Source: Bacteroidales bacterium
GTDB lineage: Bacteria > Bacteroidota > Bacteroidia > Bacteroidales > UBA932
Direction of reading: 5' to 3'
Assembly (NCBI GenBank): GCA_016285215.1
Contig: JAEEQI010000140.1
Location: 1 to 6,325, forward strand
DNA: 6,325 nucleotides
The number at the start of each line of letters is the position of its first letter. Position 1 is the stretch's first letter. Below the pieces are notes generated by a model that worked only from the letters and a program-made list of their open reading frames with translations, was not told where the DNA came from and made no database searches. Shown here piece by piece: positions 1 to 4,741 of the stretch. The position numbers and the translations under genes are program-made.

Positions 1-881
1 GCACGGGCCAGTTCGGCGTCACGCTCACTCTGGTAGGCTTCTTCCAGAGCCTTGGCGGCCTGCACCTTTTCTGCGGCCACGGCAATGCGGTCGGCCTCAG
101 CGGTCTTCTGACGGCGGAGAGCGTCGGAGTTGGCAATCTCAATCTTGGCGGTGTTTTCACCCTTCACGGCGTCTGCGTCTGCAGCGGCCACGTTGATACG
201 GGTGTCCTTGTCGGCGTTGGCCTTACCGGTTTCACCGAAACGGTTCTGCTCGGCCACGCTCTTCTTTGCGTCGTTGATGGCCTTGGCGGCGGCTTCCTTA
301 CCCAGGGCGTCGATGTAGCCGGACTCATCGCGGATATCGGTTACGTTCACGTTGATGAGCTTGAGGCCAATCTTGCGGAGTTCGGCCTCCACGTTCTGAC
401 TCACGGCGGCGAGGAATTTATCGCGGTCGGCGTTGATTTCCTCAATGTCCATAGTGGCAATCACCAGACGGAGCTGACCAAAGAGGATATCGGTAGCGAT
501 GTTCTGGATGCTGTCAATGGAGAGGCCCAGCAGACGCTCGGCGGCATTGGTCATTACCTCGGGCTCGGTGGAGATACCCACGGTAAAGCGGCAGGGAACG
601 TCTACGCGGATGTTCTGCTTGGACAGGGCGTTGGTGAGGTTGCATTCGATGGAGATGGGCTTGAGGTCCAGGAAGGCATAGTCCTGGAAGACGGGCCAGA
701 TAAAGGCGGCGCCGCCGTGGATACAACGGGCCGAAGAAATGGAGCCGGCACCGTTGCGGCCGGTTTTACCGTAGATGACAAGGATCTTGTCGGAGGGGCA
801 GCGACGATAGCGCTTGAGGATGGCCGAAAGGGTTACGAACACCACGGCCACGATGATGAGGATCAGATACAGTTGAGTCAT
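1..881 (-). CDS. Flotillin-like SPFH/band 7 membrane protein (3' end outside window)
   Basis: The first 293 codons are visible; the gene runs off the left edge. Residues about 4-22 (LYLILIIVAVVFVTLSAIL) form one N-terminal membrane anchor. An SPFH/band 7 region follows (about 27-190), including the stretches RVDVPCRFTVGIS and KIGLKLINVNVTDIRDESGY that are typical of flotillins. From about residue 195 the chain becomes an Ala/Glu/Lys/Asp-rich helical segment (EAAAKAINDAKKSVAEQN, later TAEADRIAVAAEKVQAAKAL), the coiled-coil flotillin domain that drives oligomerisation. Flotillins form large assemblies in membrane microdomains and affect protein localisation and membrane fluidity; that role is family knowledge. 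The ATG at 881 lies only 2 nt after the NfeD-like stop codon, so the two are surely co-transcribed and perhaps translationally coupled; no Shine-Dalgarno is visible. The alternative, another SPFH member such as HflK/C or stomatin, fits less well because of the long Ala-rich tail and the NfeD partner. Confidence 0.93.
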   Translation of the reverse strand, partial: MTQLYLILIIVAVVFVTLSAILKRYRRCPSDKILVIYGKTGRNGAGSISSARCIHGGAAFIWPVFQDYAFLDLKPISIECNLTNALSKQNIRVDVPCRFTVGISTEPEVMTNAAERLLGLSIDSIQNIATDILFGQLRLVIATMDIEEINADRDKFLAAVSQNVEAELRKIGLKLINVNVTDIRDESGYIDALGKEAAAKAINDAKKSVAEQNRFGETGKANADKDTRINVAAADADAVKGENTAKIEIANSDALRRQKTAEADRIAVAAEKVQAAKALEEAYQSERDAELAR

Positions 882-883
882 AA

Positions 884-1492
884 TTATACGGTATATGTAT
901 TACTTTCTTCTACTAATAAGGTATTGGCGTCAATGGCGTCTACCACGCGGATGGAGGAACCGGTCTTGAGCGGGGTGCCGCTCTCCGTTACGGCGTCGTA
1001 CTCACGGACGGCACCGTTGATGGTGATTTGCACCTTGCCGGAACCGGAACGGCATTCAGGAATGGTGAGGTAAACCTTTCCCTCGCAGCCGGCGGCCGAA
1101 CGCTGCAGGTTGATGTTGCCGCTCTGCTGCATACCGGACAGCCACTTGAACAGGTACATCACGGCTGCCACCAGACCCATACCGATGAGCACGGAAAGGA
1201 TGATTCTGAGCGGCACCGAGGGGACGCTTTCCTGCAGGAGGATGGCGCTCCAGCCAAAGCCCAGGATGAAGTTCACAAAGTTACGGAAGGTGTACAGATT
1301 GGACCCGCCGTCAATGTTGGAGAGATCTGCTCCGTCCATAGAGGTATCTACATCTACGTCGAAGTTCGAGTCTGCATCGGCCCCTATAAAAGTAAGGACA
1401 CTTTGGATGATGAACACGAGCGAAGCCGTAAGGGTGACGCCCCAGAGGATTTTCATAACAAGGCTGAGTTCAGCCCACCAGATAGCGATCAT
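884..1492 (-). CDS. NfeD-like membrane protein with C-terminal OB-fold domain
   Basis: This is a 202-residue protein. Three hydrophobic segments can be seen, at about 13-36, 69-87 and 94-116. They are followed by a soluble C-terminal domain (about 132-197) with the Gly/Val-rich beta pattern of the NfeD OB fold: GCEGKVYLTIPE, GKVQITINGAVREYDAV, LKTGSSIRVVDAIDANTLLV. NfeD proteins are encoded next to flotillins or stomatins and are thought to help assemble or anchor them, and the downstream flotillin here matches. Between the first and second membrane segments lies a very acidic loop (about residues 38-61) with repeated D-x-D spacing and a DGADLSNIDGG stretch; a metal-binding role is only a guess. 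It is the first gene of the operon, with a good Bacteroidota promoter at 1516-1548. The start at 1492 is preferred because it lies 23 nt from the -7 box; an internal Met13 is possible but would remove the residues before the first membrane segment. Confidence 0.88.
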   Translation of the reverse strand: MIAIWWAELSLVMKILWGVTLTASLVFIIQSVLTFIGADADSNFDVDVDTSMDGADLSNIDGGSNLYTFRNFVNFILGFGWSAILLQESVPSVPLRIILSVLIGMGLVAAVMYLFKWLSGMQQSGNINLQRSAAGCEGKVYLTIPECRSGSGKVQITINGAVREYDAVTESGTPLKTGSSIRVVDAIDANTLLVEESNTYTV

Positions 1493-1515
1493 AGCGTTTC
1501 AGTGTTTGTTTGATG

Positions 1516-1548
1516 CAAATATAGTAAATATTTATTGAATTACAATAA
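1516..1548 (-). promoter_or_regulatory. Bacteroidota-type promoter for the NfeD-flotillin operon
   Basis: Read on the minus strand, the -7 box TATATTTG (1516-1523) matches the Bacteroidota consensus TAnnTTTG exactly. Exactly 19 nt upstream is TTATTG (1543-1548), a near match to the -33 TTTG box at the usual spacing. The box lies 23 nt before the ATG at 1492, giving a short A/T-rich leader with no Shine-Dalgarno. This is the best promoter in the window. Confidence 0.7.
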
Positions 1549-1567
1549 AAATTTTAGAAATTTTGAT

Positions 1568-1680
1568 GCGCTGGCACTTTTTTCACTGGTTTTCAGGCAC
1601 ATCCTACAATGAACGGGTAGCTTTCCGCCACCCGTTCATCTTGTTAAAGCACAGTGTGTTAGTGAGTTAGGTGCCAGCGC
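1568..1680. repeat. Perfect 10-bp inverted repeat enclosing repeat copy A
   Basis: GCGCTGGCAC at 1568-1577 is the exact reverse complement of GTGCCAGCGC at 1671-1680. The right arm overlaps the last bases of the 73-nt repeat and the first base of the hydrolase stop codon triplet. The two arms could close a 113-nt multi-branched structure with the copy A hairpin inside. In the minus-strand transcript this structure would lie right at the 3' end of the hydrolase message, so it may also act as a terminator or stability element. The arms and coordinates are seen directly; any function is inferred. Confidence 0.6.
1607..1679 (+). repeat. 73-nt REP-like structured repeat, copy A
   Basis: This segment aligns without gaps to 3576-3648, with 61 of 73 bases identical and the same orientation. 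It begins CAATGAACGGGT and ends GCCAGCG. A hairpin lies at 1609-1639: ATGAACGGGT pairs perfectly with ACCCGTTCAT across an 11-nt loop. Next comes a 22-nt core (1641-1662) identical in both copies and containing CACAGTGTG, then a more variable stretch and the conserved GCCAGCG. It lies between the hydrolase 3' end, which it touches, and the NfeD promoter. No coding frame across it looks real. The resemblance to REP elements mobilised by Y1 transposases is inferred from its hairpin form and from copy B lying next to such a transposase. Confidence 0.8.
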
Positions 1681-2486
1681 TAGAGGAGTTTCTTTACGGC
1701 TTCGATTACCTGGGCCTGGGCTTCGGGCTTGAAACCGTGGCCTTCACCGGGCAGAATGGTGAGCGTGCAGTTCTTATAGGCTTCCTGGGCCCGCTGGGCA
1801 TAGGAGATATTCACCACCTGGTCCTGGTCTCCGTGGAAGATGGCCACAGGGCCTTCATATTTGGCAATGGTACCGTAGACATCCAGGTCGTACAACCCTT
1901 CCAGATAGGGATGCCCCAGTTTCATTCCCCAGAAGTCCACTTCTTCGGGCATATCGGCCACGGACGGATACATCTTTACCCAGTCGTCCTTGATGCAGTA
2001 CGCCGGGTAAATGAGAAGCAGGCGCTCCACGCGGTCCGGTCTTTCGGCCGCCACCAGACTGGACACCATACCGCCCTGGCTTTCTCCCATCAGGGTGATA
2101 TGCTTGGGGTCAATATAGTCCTTCTCACAGAGTTGGTCCATTACGGCTTTGAGGTCCTGGGCCTCTGTAAAGATGGACATCTCGGAAGTCTTTCCTTCCG
2201 AACGGCTGAAGTTGGAGCCGCCGCAGAAGTCATAGCAATAAACGGCATAACCCAGCGGGGCCAGGGCCTCCGCATAGGCCGTACCAAACAGGTGGGTGCC
2301 GCCAAAGCCGTGGGAAATGATTACAAGCGGAGCCTTTTTGAGGCCGTCGGGCCTGTAAAGGATTCCGTACACTTCATTGTCTCCACTCTGGAGTTTGAGC
2401 TCTTCCGTGCTAAAAGTATACGGCCGGGAGGCGCACGATGCCACCGTGAGGGCAATCAACACCAAAAGGAATGCGATTCTTTTCAT
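1680..2486 (-). CDS. Alpha/beta hydrolase lipoprotein, cinnamoyl/feruloyl-esterase-like
   Basis: The predicted protein has 268 residues and starts MKRIAFLLVLIALTVASC, a lipoprotein signal peptide with lipidation expected at Cys18. The residues after the Cys (ASRPYTF) lack an obvious acidic surface-export signal, so a periplasm-facing anchor is as likely as surface display. The alpha/beta hydrolase features appear in order: oxyanion region HGFGG (about 59-63), nucleophile elbow GESQGG with Ser136, acid loop HGDQDQVV with the likely acid Asp222, and catalytic His250 in GEGHGF. The overall pattern, including IYPAYCIKDDW after the elbow, resembles cinnamoyl-ester hydrolases such as Est1E, which release hydroxycinnamates from plant cell-wall material; the real substrate cannot be read from sequence. 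An in-frame TTG at 2495 would add three residues, but ATG at 2486 gives a normal lipoprotein signal and suits the promoter. The gene is monocistronic and divergent from the transposase. Its stop codon touches repeat copy A. Confidence 0.9.
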   Translation of the reverse strand: MKRIAFLLVLIALTVASCASRPYTFSTEELKLQSGDNEVYGILYRPDGLKKAPLVIISHGFGGTHLFGTAYAEALAPLGYAVYCYDFCGGSNFSRSEGKTSEMSIFTEAQDLKAVMDQLCEKDYIDPKHITLMGESQGGMVSSLVAAERPDRVERLLLIYPAYCIKDDWVKMYPSVADMPEEVDFWGMKLGHPYLEGLYDLDVYGTIAKYEGPVAIFHGDQDQVVNISYAQRAQEAYKNCTLTILPGEGHGFKPEAQAQVIEAVKKLL

Positions 2487-2508
2487 TCTGTTCAAGTTTA
2501 CAACTTTA

Positions 2509-2516
2509 CAAAAGTA
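2509..2516 (-). promoter_or_regulatory. Probable -7 promoter box of the hydrolase gene
   Basis: On the minus strand TACTTTTG matches the Bacteroidota TAnnTTTG box and lies 22 nt before the ATG at 2486. No good TTTG-like -33 box is seen at 19-21 nt upstream, where the sequence is G-rich, so the promoter may be weak or need an activator. The position supports the ATG start rather than the TTG at 2495. Confidence 0.5.
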
Positions 2517-2583
2517 GTAAATATTGGGGAGAGGTGGACATTTTCCCTGTCATTCTCCCGTTCTTTTGTGATGGTAAACGGCG

Positions 2584-2629
2584 CAATCGTAAAAATCAGC
2601 AAAAATTTCAATTACTTTTTTTACGATTG
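2584..2629. repeat. Perfect 12-bp inverted repeat in the divergent intergenic region
   Basis: CAATCGTAAAAA (2584-2595) is the exact reverse complement of TTTTTACGATTG (2618-2629), separated by a 22-nt A/T-rich spacer. It lies about 60 nt upstream of the transposase start and about 100 nt upstream of the hydrolase start. No gene ends toward it, so an ordinary terminator role is unlikely. It could be a regulator-binding site, a cruciform, or a hairpin in the leader of the transposase message. The rest of 2517-2689 shows no coding frame or RNA gene that I can support. Confidence 0.55.
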
Positions 2630-2689
2630 TGGGTTTTGAGAACAATTCTGTATAGCTTTATCCCGGGCAATTAGTGGCCTGGAATCAGT

Positions 2690-3558
2690 ATGAATAGAAA
2701 GTTTACATCCGGTTCTGTCAACCATTGTTATCAGAAAACCCTTAATGGAGAAGTGATATTTTACTGCGTAAGTGACTATTTGGTTTGCTTTACCCAGATC
2801 AGCGTTGCAACCAGGCGCCATCCGGTGAAAGTACTGTCTCAAGTCTTAATGCCGGATCATTTGCACGCCAGCGTGGTTGCAGAGAGAGAAAGGGATCTGG
2901 CCGACTTTGTTCAAGACTACACCAGCCACTTCGCCAGAGCTCACAATGTAACTTGTCATTGGGATGCCCCTCTGTTCAAACCGTTTGGAAGTGCACCCAA
3001 AATACATAGTAAAGATGTCCGTTCTCATTTGGTTTATTTGGGTAACAACGGACCCGAACGGCATCTGTCCGTCACGGCCGAAGAATACCGATGGTCATTT
3101 CTGGCCTATGCCCATAGCTCGCATCCCTTTTCTGAAAAGCTACGATTGGATTATGCTTCCAGGTCTATGAGGAGAGCCGTCCAGGAGGTGAAGGCCTGCC
3201 GAAAAGAGAACCTCCCCTTATCGTATGCCACTCTGCAGCGGATAACGCAACCCTTGGACAATATTGAAAAACAACAACTTGCGGATTATATCATAACCGC
3301 TTATCAATACATAGATTATCCGTTAGCGATAGCTTACTTTGGCGACTGGGAAGGGATGCTGTCTGCTATGCACCATTCCAAAGGTTCTGAGTTTGAACTC
3401 AAGGAGGAGTTTGTGGACTGGCCGATGTTCACGACTTCTTGGCGTGGCCGGCGGAGGATAGAAATGCGGCTTTATCCATTCTAAAAACCCAAACGGATGC
3501 CAGTACCAAGCAAGTTGCGAAGTTTCTTCGTTTAGACCCCTGGCACGCAAGCCGTTAA
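2690..3558 (+). pseudogene. RAYT-like Y1 (HUH) transposase, frameshifted near its C-terminus
   Basis: The intact frame from ATG 2690 to the stop at 3482-3484 gives 264 residues. The N-terminal half is a Y1 transposase domain: NHCYQKTLNGEVIFYCVSDY at the start, the HUH metal-binding motif in MPDHLHA (His57 and His59), and SHLVYLGNN with the likely catalytic Tyr116, then YRWSFLAYAHSSHPFSEK. Y1 enzymes cut and join single-stranded DNA; single-domain chromosomal relatives (RAYTs) are tied to REP palindromes. After about residue 243 the frame becomes Arg-rich and ends abruptly. The -1 frame instead reads DVHDFLAWPAEDR (from 3424), then a helical segment containing TKQVAKFLRLDPWHASR, to a TAA at 3556-3558. 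This looks like the genuine C-terminus and implies about 289 residues. A one-base loss near 3400-3424 is most likely; no classical slippery heptamer is visible. An in-frame TAG upstream fixes the start. The gene is more A/T-rich than its neighbours, which suggests transfer. Repeat copy B begins 18 nt after it. Confidence 0.8.
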
Positions 3559-3575
3559 TATACAATCATTTAAAG

Positions 3576-3648
3576 CAATGGACGGGTGGCTTTGAGCTAC
3601 CCGTCCGTGTTGTTAAAGCACAGTGTGTTAGCTAGTTAAGCGCCAGCG
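3576..3648 (+). repeat. 73-nt REP-like structured repeat, copy B
   Basis: This is the gapless partner of 1607-1679, same strand, 61/73 identical. Its hairpin (3578-3608) is stronger than in copy A: GGACGGGT pairs with ACCCGTCC, and the stem continues inward through a G-T wobble and GCT/AGC to a TTG loop. Relative to copy A one stem A-T pair is replaced by G-C, a compensatory change. The invariant 22-nt core is at 3610-3631, and the copy ends GCCAGCG at 3648. It follows the transposase closely and could also act as its 3' hairpin. Its right end lies 23 nt before the -7 box of the guanylyltransferase gene, so it sits where upstream promoter elements would be. Confidence 0.8.
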
Positions 3649-3671
3649 TGGCATCGTGCGGGAATTTTTTG

Positions 3672-3679
3672 TATCTTTG
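3672..3679 (+). promoter_or_regulatory. -7 promoter box of the guanylyltransferase-dipeptidase operon
   Basis: TATCTTTG matches TAnnTTTG and lies 19 nt before the ATG at 3699. The expected -33 position (about 3649-3652, TGGC) is a poor match and directly abuts the end of repeat copy B. The box supports starting the gene at 3699; an in-frame ATG at 3648 lies upstream of the box and is unlikely to be used. Confidence 0.55.
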
Positions 3680-3698
3680 TAAATCAAGACTGATTGTT

Positions 3699-4739
3699 AT
3701 GAATACACACGTGGTAATTATGGCCGGTGGTATTGGAAGCAGGCTGTGGCCGCTTTCCACTCCGGATGTTCCCAAACAGTTTATCGATGTGCTGGGCGTG
3801 GGCCGCAGCCTCATCCAGCTCACCGTAGACCGCTTTGCCCCCGTCTGCGCCCCGGACCACTTCTGGGTGGTCACAGGGGAGAAGTACGTGGACCTGGTGA
3901 AGGAGCAGCTGCCCGCCATTCCGGAAGACCAGATTCTGGCCGAACCTGAGGGCCGAAACACCGCCCCCTGCATTGCCTATGCCTCGTGGAAGATCAGCAA
4001 GAAGGATCCCGATGCCAATATTGTGGTTACGCCGGCCGATGCCCTGGTTCTCAAGACCGCGGAGTTTGCAGACACCATAGCCAAGGCCCTGGCCTTTACC
4101 GCCGAGCGAGATGCCATTGTGACCGTGGGCATTACGCCTTCCCGTCCGGAGACCGGTTACGGCTACATCCACGCCGCCGAGGCCCTGCACGGCCAGCTGG
4201 TGAAGGTGAGCGAGTTCAAGGAAAAACCGGACCTGGATACCGCCCTGGCCTATCTGGAAGACGGCCACTACTTCTGGAATGCCGGTATCTTTGTATGGAA
4301 CGTGGGTACCATTATCCGGGAACTCCGGGCCTATGTGCCGGAGATTGCCGCCGTAATGGACGAGCTGGCCCCGTCCTTCTTCACGGAGAAGGAAACGCCC
4401 GAACTCCGCCGCCTGTTCCCCACCTGCGAAAAGATTTCCATTGACTACGCTGTAATGGAGAAGTCTCCTTATATTTATGTGATAGCGGAAGACCTGGCCT
4501 GGAGCGACCTGGGAAGCTGGGGCTCCATCCAAACCCACCTGAAGGCCGATGAAGACGGCAACGCCGTGGTGGGTCAGGACGTGCGCCTGTTCGACTGCCA
4601 GAACTGCTTCGTGCACACCGCCTCTGAAAAGACCGTAGTGGTAGAAGGCCTTGACGGATACATAGTGGCAGAATCCAAAGACCGTCTTCTGGTGTGCCGC
4701 CTCTCCCAGGAGCAGTACATCAAAGATTATTCGAAATAA
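3699..4739 (+). CDS. manC: Mannose-1-phosphate guanylyltransferase (GDP-mannose pyrophosphorylase)
   Basis: The product, 346 residues, converts mannose 1-phosphate and GTP to GDP-mannose and pyrophosphate in the cytoplasm. GDP-mannose feeds mannose, fucose and related sugars into capsules, O-antigens and glycoproteins. The signature nucleotide-binding loop MAGGIGSRLWPLS is at 8-20, followed by VPKQF (24-28). Other family marks are EPEGRNTAPCIAYA (82-95), TPADALV (111-117), ETGYGYI (151-157), the sugar-phosphate site FKEKPD (173-178), WNAGIFVW (193-200), DYAVMEKS (249-256) and DLAWSDLGSW (265-274). The length matches the short one-domain form; the C-terminal cupin phosphomannose isomerase domain of the bifunctional enzymes is absent. 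The start at 3699 puts the nucleotide loop near the N-terminus as usual and follows a -7 box. The dipeptidase gene follows 2 nt later. The symbol manC follows the enzymatic activity; some Bacteroidota genomes use other names. Confidence 0.95.
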   Translation: MNTHVVIMAGGIGSRLWPLSTPDVPKQFIDVLGVGRSLIQLTVDRFAPVCAPDHFWVVTGEKYVDLVKEQLPAIPEDQILAEPEGRNTAPCIAYASWKISKKDPDANIVVTPADALVLKTAEFADTIAKALAFTAERDAIVTVGITPSRPETGYGYIHAAEALHGQLVKVSEFKEKPDLDTALAYLEDGHYFWNAGIFVWNVGTIIRELRAYVPEIAAVMDELAPSFFTEKETPELRRLFPTCEKISIDYAVMEKSPYIYVIAEDLAWSDLGSWGSIQTHLKADEDGNAVVGQDVRLFDCQNCFVHTASEKTVVVEGLDGYIVAESKDRLLVCRLSQEQYIKDYSK

Positions 4740-4741
4740 AA

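Noticed and set aside
2487..2495. TTG start for the hydrolase at 2495
   Set aside because: ATG at 2486 gives a standard lipoprotein signal peptide and needs no rare start codon.
1671..2639. Long plus-strand open frame of 322 codons opposite the hydrolase
   Set aside because: It is antisense to a gene with a full catalytic triad and lipoprotein signal; its own translation has no recognisable domain.
1607..3648. A composite transposon bounded by the two 73-nt repeats
   Set aside because: The repeats are in direct orientation, differ at 12 positions, show no visible target duplication at the outer edges, and enclose an ordinary hydrolase gene; two independent REP-like copies are a simpler view.
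1607..3648. CRISPR array
   Set aside because: There are only two copies nearly 2 kb apart with genes between them, so there is no repeat-spacer pattern.
3648..3698. Upstream ATG start for the guanylyltransferase at 3648
   Set aside because: It would place the start before the -7 promoter box and add residues unrelated to the family N-terminus.
3684..4616. Long minus-strand open frame opposite the guanylyltransferase
   Set aside because: It is a His/Gly-rich shadow of a GC-rich gene; the sense frame has all the family motifs.
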